A stretch of DNA of 8,789 bases from an uncultured delta proteobacterium (lineage in GTDB: Bacteria > Desulfobacterota > WTBG01 > CAIYCZ01): the NCBI GenBank assembly GCA_903924805.1, contig CAIYCZ010000216.1:1-8789 (forward strand). The letters run 5' to 3'. The translations under genes were made by a program, and so were the position numbers. This document shows, one piece after another, positions 1 to 5,795 of the stretch (the stretch's first letter is position 1; every line of letters starts with the position of its first letter). The notes under the pieces were generated by a model. That model was given only the letters and a program-made list of their open reading frames with translations. It did no database searches and was not told the DNA's origin.

Positions 1-67
1 AAATTAAGGAAGTTTAAAGATCAAAAATCCTGAGTTCCTCAAGTTCCAGATTCAATCTTCTTAATGG

Positions 68-135
68 AAGGTTCCCGTAATTCATCACCAATTTTGTGAT
101 ACCCCCGTACCTCTCCTGGGGGAAACGGGAACCTT
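68..135. repeat. Three-armed inverted-repeat element
   Basis: Perfect 11-bp arms (AAGGTTCCCGT at 68-78, ACGGGAACCTT at 125-135) enclose two further perfect small hairpins: ATCAC/GTGAT (84-88 with 96-100) and CCCCC/GGGGG (102-106 with 118-122). The unpaired joints are only 5, 1 and 2 nt, so either strand could fold into a compact three-way junction. It ends 5 bp from the stop codon of the minus-strand flavoprotein gene. A U-run is poor on both sides, so it is not a textbook terminator. It may be an interspersed palindromic repeat, a structured RNA end or a weak terminator. No target-site duplication was seen. Bases 1-67 hold no gene that I can support. Confidence 0.7.
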
Positions 136-140
136 TTCAG

Positions 141-686
141 CTAAACAAGAGTTACTGCCTGATTCAGTATCCCCTCTGGAAAACTTAAATACCTCGCCCG
201 CTCAGTCTCAATTTTTATAATATACATGTCCCGCACATTCTGTATCTTCATCTTTCGCAGATCTTCCCGTTCCTCAAGGTTTACAACTGTTTTTGCTTCC
301 TGATAGCGCTGTCCATCCCCGGGCTTTATTATCTCTGCCCGTCCCCATATCTGCAGTCCGGTAACCGACTGAAAGCCGGAGTATTCTCCCACAATGCTGA
401 GTGAAACCTGCGGGTTTTCAATGATGTTTTTTACCTTCCCGCCGCCTTCGCTCAATATATAAATGGTAAGACCACGGCTTCGATAGCGGACGGGTGTTGA
501 ACGGGGGATGTTCCGGGAACAGGTTGCAAGGGTACAGATTTTGTTATCCATTAAAAACTTTATTATCTTTTCCTTTAATTCTTCCGGGGTTAGCTTTCTG
601 ATCCTGCCTTTAATCTGGGTTATAAAATCTTTTTCGAGCAGCTCGTCGTATTCTTTTTCCATGTTTTCTAATCTTTCTTCTTCCAT
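141..686 (-). CDS. Pyridoxamine 5'-phosphate oxidase-family FMN-binding protein
   Basis: A 181-residue cytosolic protein of the FMN-binding split-barrel superfamily. Residues 1-35 are a charged helical lead-in (MEEERLENMEKEYDELLEKD). The core starts near residue 38 with the typical pattern of a helix followed by KICTLATCSRNIPRSTPVRYR (about 49-69), then a strand, then GGGKVKNIIENPQVSLSIVG (81-100) and LQIWGRAEII (111-120). This matches small flavin-dependent oxidoreductases or flavin/F420/heme-utilisation relatives rather than true PdxH, which is longer and has its own signature. The substrate cannot be read from sequence. The start ATG follows AGAGGAG with about 8 nt spacing. It stands alone; its minus-strand neighbour lies about 300 bp upstream. 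Family membership is likely, the exact reaction unknown. Confidence 0.85.
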   Translation of the reverse strand: MEEERLENMEKEYDELLEKDFITQIKGRIRKLTPEELKEKIIKFLMDNKICTLATCSRNIPRSTPVRYRSRGLTIYILSEGGGKVKNIIENPQVSLSIVGEYSGFQSVTGLQIWGRAEIIKPGDGQRYQEAKTVVNLEEREDLRKMKIQNVRDMYIIKIETERARYLSFPEGILNQAVTLV

Positions 687-755
687 TATTGTGCTCCTCT
701 GACTATGGTTTGCTTTTTCTTTAAAATGATTATTAAAATATGAAAAGGGGGCAAC

Positions 756-773
756 CGTTATATATCAATAACG
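756..773. promoter_or_regulatory. Inverted repeat upstream of flavoprotein gene
   Basis: CGTTAT and ATAACG form a perfect 6-bp inverted repeat with a 6-nt AT-only-plus-C centre, 70-87 bp upstream of the flavoprotein start. Position and symmetry would suit a dimeric repressor or activator site. No convincing sigma70 -35/-10 pair was found between it and the gene, so the role is inferred from position only. Confidence 0.25.
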
Positions 774-821
774 TAAAGGGATATACCGCCACAAGTAGCA
801 CAGAAAAAATAGTGCAGAGAG

Positions 822-925
822 AGGACTTGACTTCGGCTGGCTCAGTCGATGCCTCACCTCCAAGTGTCTGCGCCATGCCGGGCGCACCATAGCAAAAGGC
901 AGGGCCGTTGCTGGCTCTGCCTTTA
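822..925. other. GC-rich hairpin island in the 687-982 spacer
   Basis: This stretch is clearly richer in G+C than the AT-rich sequence on both sides and than the genes next to it. It contains TGCGCC/GGCGCA (869-874 with 881-886) and the strong hairpin at 895-924. Both strands stay open over part of it: a 47-codon minus ORF (733-876, starting MAQTLGGEAS) and a 26-codon plus frame ending CAMPGAP. Neither has a convincing ribosome-binding site. The composition fits an inserted repeat remnant or a small structured RNA better than a gene. I do not recognise it. The rest of the spacer, apart from the inverted repeat at 756-773, shows nothing I can name. Confidence 0.35.
895..924 (-). terminator. 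Strong hairpin, likely terminator of the methyltransferase gene
   Basis: AAAGGCAGGGCC (895-906) and GGCTCTGCCTTT (913-924) form a 12-bp stem with a 6-nt loop. Read on the minus strand it lies about 60 bp past the methyltransferase stop codon and ends in TTTT, though with one A-C mismatch. Read on the plus strand the mismatch becomes a G-U pair and the tail is CUUUAUAUA. It may therefore act in both directions or belong to an unseen plus-strand transcript. Confidence 0.5.
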
Positions 926-982
926 TATACGTATTAAACATTTAAGAGAAAGGGCAAGAAACCTGTTGCCATGCGACAAGGT

Positions 983-1741
983 CTAAACTTTTATCCCCAT
1001 CCTCCCGCTGTAATCAAGCCTGTTGAGTAATATCTTGACCTTGTTTTCCCTGAAATACGTATCAGTGGCTTCCCGTGATCCCTTCCAAAAACCATAGTCA
1101 TCAATTATCACCACTCCGTGTTTAGATAATCGTGGGAATAGATGCAAAAATTCATGATAGGTTGATTCATACCAGTCAGTATCCAGACGAAGGAGCGAAA
1201 TCTTTTCCGGCATTGTATGGGGGATAGTATCTTCAACCTTTCCCTTGACAAAGACAAAATTATTTTCCGGATACCCCGTGGAAAATAAATTTTTCTTAAC
1301 TTCTTCTAAGGGCACATAACATAATTTACTATTTTTACTTTCAAATATAGACCACAGCTTGTCTCCGCTTGTGTTTTTATAGTCAACATCTCTTGCACCT
1401 GGTTTTACCGAACCTTCATAGGTATCATAGCAATAAATCTTCCTCGACAGGGCATTCATTTTTTTTAAGGTATATGCCATGAGCATTGAACTCCCGCCCC
1501 GCCAGACACCACACTCAACAAGATCTCCGGGAATGTCATGATCAATGATATATTTCGTTGCTTGATATAAAGCATACATTCTTTCAACAGACGTTAAAGT
1601 GAACCCTTTGCATTTTTTTAAAATATCTACAAACTCCTCCTCCACCATATCTGCTCTTATTAATTTATCAAAGGCTGTACTGAATACCACATACCCTGCA
1701 ACAATTAATGCCCTTCTTATTAATCTCTCTATTTTAGTCAT
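983..1741 (-). CDS. TylF/MycF-family class I SAM-dependent O-methyltransferase
   Basis: A 252-residue cytosolic methyltransferase that transfers methyl from S-adenosylmethionine, in this family usually to a sugar hydroxyl. Visible motifs in order: SAM-binding loop VECGVWRGGSS (75-85), YCYDTYEG (103-110), LRLDTDWYEST (184-194) and VIIDDYGFWKG (211-221). The acidic residues D187/D189 and D214/D215 match the Mg-binding set of MycF-like enzymes. The frame stays open to a TTG at 1867, but the ATG at 1741 is preferred. It follows GGGAG, gives a length close to TylF (about 254 residues), and the upstream residues look non-coding. The gene stands alone, without a visible glycan cluster, so the acceptor is unknown. 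A surface polysaccharide or glycolipid sugar is a reasonable guess only. Confidence 0.88.
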   Translation of the reverse strand: MTKIERLIRRALIVAGYVVFSTAFDKLIRADMVEEEFVDILKKCKGFTLTSVERMYALYQATKYIIDHDIPGDLVECGVWRGGSSMLMAYTLKKMNALSRKIYCYDTYEGSVKPGARDVDYKNTSGDKLWSIFESKNSKLCYVPLEEVKKNLFSTGYPENNFVFVKGKVEDTIPHTMPEKISLLRLDTDWYESTYHEFLHLFPRLSKHGVVIIDDYGFWKGSREATDTYFRENKVKILLNRLDYSGRMGIKV

Positions 1742-1979
1742 ACTGCCGTATCTCCCTTTTTGTATCCTTGAGATCAGTTGAAGTCTCTGGTCAAGTACAT
1801 CAAAACAAAAAAACTGATACCTGCCATAATAAACTGAGTCTATTTTTAGAAAACAGCTTATAAACAAAAACCTTCACCAGCACACAGGCTGATAGAGGTT
1901 CATTTTAAACTGCCGGAAGGTTTTCTATTGTATTATTCTATTATTCCCGCTCATGAGAATCTCCTCCATAAGCATAAAA

Positions 1980-2009
1980 ATAATACGCTCATTCATAAAA
2001 GCAAGTCAA
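1980..2009 (-). promoter_or_regulatory. Likely sigma70-type promoter for the methyltransferase
   Basis: On the minus strand, TTGACT (2009-2004) and TATTAT (1985-1980) are separated by 18 nt. Transcription would begin near 1973, giving a leader of roughly 230 nt before the preferred start at 1741. Early in this leader is a good ribosome-binding site, GGAGGAG, followed 6 nt later by ATG (1954) of a nine-codon ORF ending at 1925. That could be a leader peptide or chance. Confidence 0.5.
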
Positions 2010-2114
2010 TTGTATTATGTGCCACACCTGAGATGGAACTATTCACACTATAACATTTTCTTTTTCCCCTTTACTATCATTTTTACTGGCTATGCCGAAA
2101 CCTATTCTTTTTAA

Positions 2115-2143
2115 TTGAAAACGGAATGCATTTTTAATAGTAT
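2115..2143 (+). promoter_or_regulatory. Sigma70-type promoter for the small ORF and HU gene
   Basis: TTGAAA (2115-2120) and TAGTAT (2138-2143) are separated by exactly 17 nt. The expected start point is near 2150, leaving a leader of about 24 nt before the ATG at 2174. It is the only strong plus-strand promoter candidate ahead of this unit. Confidence 0.6.
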
Positions 2144-2154
2144 AGTCATGACTA
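2143..2154. promoter_or_regulatory. Perfect palindrome at the HU-unit start point
   Basis: TAGTCATGACTA is a perfect 12-bp palindrome that overlaps the last base of the -10 element and covers the expected transcription start. That is a classic operator position for a dimeric repressor, but no specific regulator family can be assigned from so short a site. Confidence 0.35.
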
Positions 2155-2173
2155 ATTCATTGGGGTACTAGTG

Positions 2174-2320
2174 ATGGATACTAAACAAGGGTTGATAGAA
2201 AAGATAAAAGCTCTATTAGTGGCAGAGGACATTGACCTTGACTTTCTTAAGAAGCTGGAAGAAAGTGAACTGAAGACTCTGATTGCTTCAATGAGGAGCA
2301 GGTTGGAGAATCAAACATGA
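2174..2320 (+). CDS. Small uncharacterised helical protein upstream of HU
   Basis: A 48-codon ORF lies 29 bp upstream of the HU gene and downstream of the same promoter, so the two are probably cotranscribed. The product (MDTKQGLIEKIKALL at the start, SMRSRLENQT at the end) is highly charged and appears wholly helical, with a heptad-like spacing of Leu and Ile. It has no membrane segment, Cys pair or recognised motif. The ATG at 2174 directly follows an in-frame GTG at 2171. The nearby TTGGGG gives only a weak ribosome-binding site, and initiation at the GTG is possible. I do not recognise the family. Codon usage resembles its neighbours. It could be a real small protein or a leader ORF that passes ribosomes to HU. 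Confidence 0.5.
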   Translation: MDTKQGLIEKIKALLVAEDIDLDFLKKLEESELKTLIASMRSRLENQT

Positions 2321-2349
2321 AGTAAAATTTTAAAAAAGGAGGGGTTAAA

Positions 2350-2622
2350 ATGACAAAGGCAGAACTTGTAGCAAAAATAGCGAAAGATGCTAAAACCACC
2401 AAGGCAGCGGCAGACAGAGCAGTGAACAGTTTTATTGATGTGATAACCAGGGCCTTGAAGAAAGGGGATAGGTTGATATTACCAGGGTTTGGGACATTTT
2501 CCGTTGCCAAACGGAAAGCCAGGACTGTCAGGCATCCCCAAACAGGTAAACCCATAAAAGTTGCAGCCAAAAAGGTTGTTAAATTTAAGGCGGGTGTTAA
2601 ATTGGGCAAGGCTGTTCAGTAA
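2350..2622 (+). CDS. HU/IHF-family nucleoid DNA-binding protein
   Basis: A 90-residue protein, the standard length of HU, that binds and bends DNA as a dimer and compacts the nucleoid. The N-terminal helices carry MTKAELVAKIAKDA, and the diagnostic turn GFGTFSVAKRKART (46-59) leads into the DNA-binding arm. RHPQTGKP (61-68) contains the conserved intercalating proline P63, preceded here by His instead of the common Asn. The C-terminal strand and helix are Lys-rich. It has an excellent ribosome-binding site, AAGGAGGGG (2336-2344), 5 nt before ATG. It shares a transcript with the small ORF upstream and ends at a strong terminator. HU versus IHF subunit cannot be separated with certainty, but a homodimeric HU is more likely. 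Confidence 0.95.
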   Translation: MTKAELVAKIAKDAKTTKAAADRAVNSFIDVITRALKKGDRLILPGFGTFSVAKRKARTVRHPQTGKPIKVAAKKVVKFKAGVKLGKAVQ

Positions 2623-2650
2623 TCCACCCGAATCAATGTGTACAATAAAC

Positions 2651-2683
2651 GGGGTAACATTTTCCACGGTGTTACCCCTTTTT
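2651..2683 (+). terminator. Intrinsic terminator after the HU gene
   Basis: GGGGTAACA (2651-2659) and TGTTACCCC (2670-2678) form a perfect 9-bp stem with a 10-nt loop, followed at once by TTTTT. It lies 29 bp past the HU stop codon, and it separates the HU unit from the downstream membrane-protein gene. Confidence 0.9.
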
Positions 2684-2776
2684 GGTGTTTACCATATAAA
2701 AAGCATGCAGTTGCCACACCACGTTACAGCTATGGAAGCGGTATTACGATGTTATCTGACAAGCGCATAGCGCCAG

Positions 2777-2795
2777 AATATTTTTTAAAAATATT
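2777..2795. repeat. AT-only palindrome
   Basis: AATATTTTT and AAAAATATT are perfect 9-bp arms around a single T, in the 2684-2950 spacer. It could be a protein-binding site or simple AT-rich sequence. No gene depends on it clearly. Confidence 0.4.
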
Positions 2796-2817
2796 AAATT
2801 ATGAACATGTACGAAAG

Positions 2818-2837
2818 TAATTATTTTGCCATAATTA
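2818..2837. repeat. Inverted repeat TAATTAT-N6-ATAATTA
   Basis: Perfect 7-bp arms (2818-2824 and 2831-2837) around TTTGCC lie about 115 bp upstream of the membrane-protein start. This is a plausible regulator site for that gene. A weak promoter-like pair, TTGCCA at 2826 with TTTACT 17 nt on, overlaps it but is too poor to call. Confidence 0.3.
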
Positions 2838-2849
2838 ACAAAATTCTTT

Positions 2850-2972
2850 TTACTCCCGCATGTTTTTTCGTTCCCGCTCATAACGCTCCAGTCTGCCTTC
2901 TGCCTTCATAATTCTTGATTCCATTGCAGCGCTGTTGTAATGTTCCCCGTATGAAAAATAAATCCATCGCAT
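2850..2972 (-). pseudogene. Possible remnant of a gamma-glutamylcyclotransferase-like gene
   Basis: A 40-codon minus-strand ORF begins MRWIYFSYGEHYNSAAMESR and continues with a charged helical stretch ending KNMRE. The opening resembles the first residues of gamma-glutamylcyclotransferases, which start with a Tyr-Phe-Ala/Ser-Tyr-Gly-Ser-Asn-x-Asn type motif. Here the Ser-Asn after YG is replaced by Glu-His, and the frame stops after 40 codons where the family runs to well over 100. There is no ribosome-binding site, and the first 22 bp are antisense to the start of the membrane-protein gene. It may be a decayed fragment or a chance likeness, and the call is tentative. Confidence 0.22.
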
Positions 2973-4486
2973 GGTTTATACTGCTTGTTCTTGTATGCCT
3001 TGGCTTTTTCAGCGTTCAGGTGGGTACCCGGAGAATGGGACCGTGGGTGGAGCTTATGGATATATGGGAACACGCGGCAGCAGTTGCCGAGATAGCCGCC
3101 AACCCCGCTTCTCCGCAAAACCCGCTGCTCGATCTGCCGGGCAGCACGTCGCCACGGTTTACCCCTTATATAGTGGCTCTGGGAATACTATCCAGGGTTT
3201 TGCATATATCAGCATACAGCATGCTTTATGGTGCCGGTTTTTTAAATCTTGCTATTTTCTGCTGTGCTCTTTATGCCTTCATCCATCGCTGCGTGCCCGG
3301 TTCTACGGCACCGGCTATAACCTGGCTGTTTATGCTTTCCCTGTGGGGCGAAGGGTGGCGATACTCCAGTGAATACTGTCTGGTCACTTTTATCTCTAAC
3401 CTTGCCTATCCCTCATCTGTTGCATTCAGCCTGTCCATACTCAGTCTTTTCCTGCTCCTGAAAGATATTTCCCGGGGAGACCGAAAAAGTGCTGCTGGTT
3501 ATCTTCTGCTCTCAGTCATAGTTTTTACAACCCATACCCTGACGTGGTTGTTCCTTGCGTTAACCTCGGCCATCGTATTATGTACCAGTAAATCTAAACG
3601 CAGAGGATGGTATCTGCTGCTCATTTCCCTGTGTGTTTCTCTGCTGTCTGGAATTGTCTGGCCATATTATGATCTGCTCCATCTCATACAGCAGTCCCTG
3701 TCCGGGCCGTCGTGGTATGAAACCACCGGGTATCTGTATACCAGTATCATACGCAAGGCCGGCCCATCACTGTTTCTGCTGCCGATACCTTTTTTATTCC
3801 TGCTGAAACGACAATTTATTTTCCCCGCCCTGTCATTCTTTGCGTGCCTTGTTGTTTACGTAATAAGCTATTGTTGCGGCATAGTGCTGCTTGACCGTTA
3901 TATCTATTGTGCGCTCTTTTTTCTTCACGTATGCGGCGGAATTTTTGTTGCCGGGTCTCTGCAGAAAAAACAAAAGCTCAACAGGATACCGGCATCGGCG
4001 ATTCTTGCCATCGCTGTACTATGTTTTTGTTATCAGGGGACAAAGCTCTGCCTTGAGCTGTCGGGAAGGTATATTGATTATGGGACGCTCTTTACCATAA
4101 AACGCTATGAGGACCCGGTAGAAAAACTCCTGCCGCTGAGAAACAGGATGGCTGCGCGATCGGTGGTAATCTCTGACACCCTTACGTCCTGGACACTGCC
4201 GGCGCTGTTTAACGTCAAGGTAGTCAGCCTGCTGCATAACAACCCGCTGGTAGCAGACAATGCCAAACGATGCCGTGATGTAGAATTGTTTTTCAGAAAA
4301 GAAACAGGCCTGTTGAAAAGGCAGGAGATAGTGAGGGGCTACGGTGTTTCTTACATCCTCCTCAATAAATCACCACGTCCCTGGGATGGCGCCCCGCGAA
4401 CACCAGAGGGCATTGCCGGTGAGCTTAAACAACTGGGGCGCTGTATGTATGAAGATGAAAACCTTGTGCTGATTCGTATCAGTTAA
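2951..4486 (+). CDS. Multi-pass membrane protein, GT-C glycosyltransferase-like
   Basis: A 511-residue integral membrane protein with about ten hydrophobic segments, beginning with a signal-anchor at residues 5-23. The first outer loop carries ELMDIWEHAA (34-43) and SPRFTPY (67-73). An acidic Asp/Glu pair soon after the first helix is the usual site of catalytic residues in GT-C enzymes, which use polyprenyl-phosphate-linked sugars. Later helices include TTHTLTW (193-199) and LLDRYIY (313-319), and a soluble C-terminal domain spans about 385-511. This layout fits ArnT/PMT-like glycosyltransferases, but no family signature is complete, so the function is inferred. A TTG at 2915 would add 12 poorly convincing residues, so the ATG at 2951 is chosen although it lacks a clear ribosome-binding site. 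The gene converges with parA, the two stops being 7 bp apart. Confidence 0.65.
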   Translation: MKNKSIAWFILLVLVCLGFFSVQVGTRRMGPWVELMDIWEHAAAVAEIAANPASPQNPLLDLPGSTSPRFTPYIVALGILSRVLHISAYSMLYGAGFLNLAIFCCALYAFIHRCVPGSTAPAITWLFMLSLWGEGWRYSSEYCLVTFISNLAYPSSVAFSLSILSLFLLLKDISRGDRKSAAGYLLLSVIVFTTHTLTWLFLALTSAIVLCTSKSKRRGWYLLLISLCVSLLSGIVWPYYDLLHLIQQSLSGPSWYETTGYLYTSIIRKAGPSLFLLPIPFLFLLKRQFIFPALSFFACLVVYVISYCCGIVLLDRYIYCALFFLHVCGGIFVAGSLQKKQKLNRIPASAILAIAVLCFCYQGTKLCLELSGRYIDYGTLFTIKRYEDPVEKLLPLRNRMAARSVVISDTLTSWTLPALFNVKVVSLLHNNPLVADNAKRCRDVELFFRKETGLLKRQEIVRGYGVSYILLNKSPRPWDGAPRTPEGIAGELKQLGRCMYEDENLVLIRIS

Positions 4487-4493
4487 CCGCTCC

Positions 4494-5504
4494 TTACAAC
4501 TCTTCTTTATATTCTTCAAATTCTATTTCATCTTCTGACTGAGCATCCAGAGAGCCGTATCCCATAGCCTGTACCATCTCCGGATAGGAAGATTTATATG
4601 CGGGCGGCAAAATTTCTTCCATATCAAAAACCGTCCCCTCCGGCACCGGCTGCTTCATGACCGCATCAATGTACTTCTCAGTCTTCACCAGCATATCCTG
4701 GGACAGCGGCTCAGCATGCTCCTTTACCTGAGCCTGAGCCATCGCCACGCACATAACTTCCTCTGCCAGCCGCTCATAGTCATTGTGCCCGTTGGAGCGC
4801 TTATCATAGACACCAACCGGCAGCCCGTAATCAACCGTCTCGCGCAGGCGGATATTATAGCGGATGATGGTATTGAACACATTTTCTCCGAATTCAACCT
4901 TTACCTCCTCCAGCACCCGCCGCGAGTATTTGGTCCTGCTGTCATACATGGTAACCAGTGCCCGGCTCGTAATAGCATGTCCCAGTTCATCCTTGAGCAT
5001 CATGGTAAGCTCTATGAGCTTTGCCACCCCGCGCAGCGAAAACAGACTCATATCTATCGGGATAATGACCTCCTGGCACGCACGCAGCGCATTAACACAG
5101 AGAAGGCCGATGCTTGGAGGGCAGTCAATAATAATATAATCATATGCCTGCTTGAGTCCCCGGATCGCCTGCAGCAGCCGGTCTTCTCTGCCCGGCTGGC
5201 CGGCAAGCTCCTGCTCTATTGCACTGAGAATCACGCTTGAGGGAGCAAGGTCAAAATGCTCATTGACGGGAACCGCAATGTCGTCAATCCCTGCTGCTTC
5301 GCTGCGGGTTGGTGTTAAAACATCATACATGTTTTTTTCAAGCCCGGAGGGCTTTACCTTCAGACCCATGGTGGCATGCGCCTGTGGATCGCAGTCAATG
5401 AGCACGACCTTTTGTCCGCGGATTGACAGAGAATATGCAAGATTGATTGCCGTTGTCGTTTTACCACATCCCCCCTTTTGGTTGGCAATTCCGATAGTGC
5501 GCAT
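4494..5504 (-). CDS. ParA/Soj-family ATPase with acidic C-terminal extension
   Basis: A 336-residue cytosolic P-loop ATPase of the ParA/MinD group, which forms nucleoid-bound dimers to segregate DNA or position cargo. The deviant Walker A is KGGCGKTT (10-17) with the signature Lys10 and Lys15. Walker A' is LIDCDPQ (35-41) and Walker B IIIDCPPS (124-131). The canonical core ends near residue 250, as in Soj (about 255 residues). The remaining 86 or so residues form an extra tail ending in a strongly acidic stretch (SEDEIEFEEYKEEL). The ATG follows AAGGAGG with 6 nt spacing. No parB or parS-like site lies nearby, so it may be an orphan ParA acting on chromosome, chemoreceptor or organelle-like cargo. 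It is downstream of lgt but probably has its own promoter. Confidence 0.9.
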   Translation of the reverse strand: MRTIGIANQKGGCGKTTTAINLAYSLSIRGQKVVLIDCDPQAHATMGLKVKPSGLEKNMYDVLTPTRSEAAGIDDIAVPVNEHFDLAPSSVILSAIEQELAGQPGREDRLLQAIRGLKQAYDYIIIDCPPSIGLLCVNALRACQEVIIPIDMSLFSLRGVAKLIELTMMLKDELGHAITSRALVTMYDSRTKYSRRVLEEVKVEFGENVFNTIIRYNIRLRETVDYGLPVGVYDKRSNGHNDYERLAEEVMCVAMAQAQVKEHAEPLSQDMLVKTEKYIDAVMKQPVPEGTVFDMEEILPPAYKSSYPEMVQAMGYGSLDAQSEDEIEFEEYKEEL

Positions 5505-5563
5505 GAGCTCCCTCCTTATAACAAAATAGTTTGATTTTTAGACCACAGGTCACAGAGGTAAAA

Positions 5564-5595
5564 GGAAAAAGCTGGTGGCTGACAGCTTTTTTCCC
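5564..5595 (-). promoter_or_regulatory. Hairpin in the parA leader (possible attenuator)
   Basis: On the minus strand AAAAAGCTG and CAGCTTTTT pair perfectly over 9 bp around an 8-nt loop. They extend through one bulged A to GG/CC and are followed by TTTT. It lies between the likely parA promoter and its ribosome-binding site, so it could attenuate transcription or end read-through from lgt. On the plus strand it also has a T-rich tail, but no plus-strand gene ends here. Confidence 0.45.
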
Positions 5596-5657
5596 TTTTT
5601 GGTATTCTTTATGATTCTCTTTTTTATCAAAGGTGAATTTTTCGTCAAGCAAAAAAT

Positions 5658-5686
5658 ACTATATATGGGGTATTATTTTAATTCAA
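5658..5686 (-). promoter_or_regulatory. Likely sigma70-type promoter for parA
   Basis: On the minus strand TTGAAT (5686-5681) and TATAGT (5663-5658) are separated by 17 nt. This gives a start near 5651 and a leader of about 145 nt. A second, weaker pair (TTGACG with TAAAAA, 16 nt spacing) lies just downstream. Together they suggest parA is not dependent on read-through from the ileS operon. Confidence 0.5.
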
Positions 5687-5714
5687 CCACTATTAATTGT
5701 AATTTAGATGCCGG

Positions 5715-5736
5715 GGTTCGGGACTGGTGGTTCGGG
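5715..5736. repeat. Short direct repeat GGTTCGGG
   Basis: GGTTCGGG occurs at 5715-5722 and again at 5729-5736, a 14-bp period, inside a G-rich patch (5713-5737) of otherwise AT-rich spacer. The plus strand has three tracts of three or more G and two of GG, so a two-layer G-quadruplex is conceivable. No function is evident. No lgt terminator hairpin was seen in 5700-5795. Confidence 0.3.
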
Positions 5737-5795
5737 GTTAGAGATGTTTTTTAAAGTTGGAATGAAAAGTTTAAAAGGTACTGGCAGGAAACAAA

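Noticed and set aside
68..135. Hammerhead-type ribozyme or integron attC in the three-way junction
   Set aside because: The conserved CUGAUGA core is absent on both strands, and there are no attC-type terminal core sites or bulged bases.
733..876. 47-codon minus-strand ORF in the GC-rich island
   Set aside because: No ribosome-binding site, an abrupt change from GC-rich to AT-rich codons inside it, and no recognisable domain; kept only as part of the island observation.
2638..2820. 60-codon plus-strand ORF after HU
   Set aside because: It runs straight through the HU terminator hairpin, lacks a ribosome-binding site, and its translation resembles no protein pattern.
2744..2881. 45-codon minus-strand ORF starting ATGAGCGGGAA
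   Set aside because: It shares an 11-nt start with the mini-ORF at 1954 and has GGAG 4 nt upstream, but it crosses both AT-rich palindromes with non-protein-like composition. The shared start is probably chance.
4716..5240. 174-codon plus-strand ORF across parA
   Set aside because: Antisense shadow of the ParA coding sequence, which has full Walker motifs on the minus strand.
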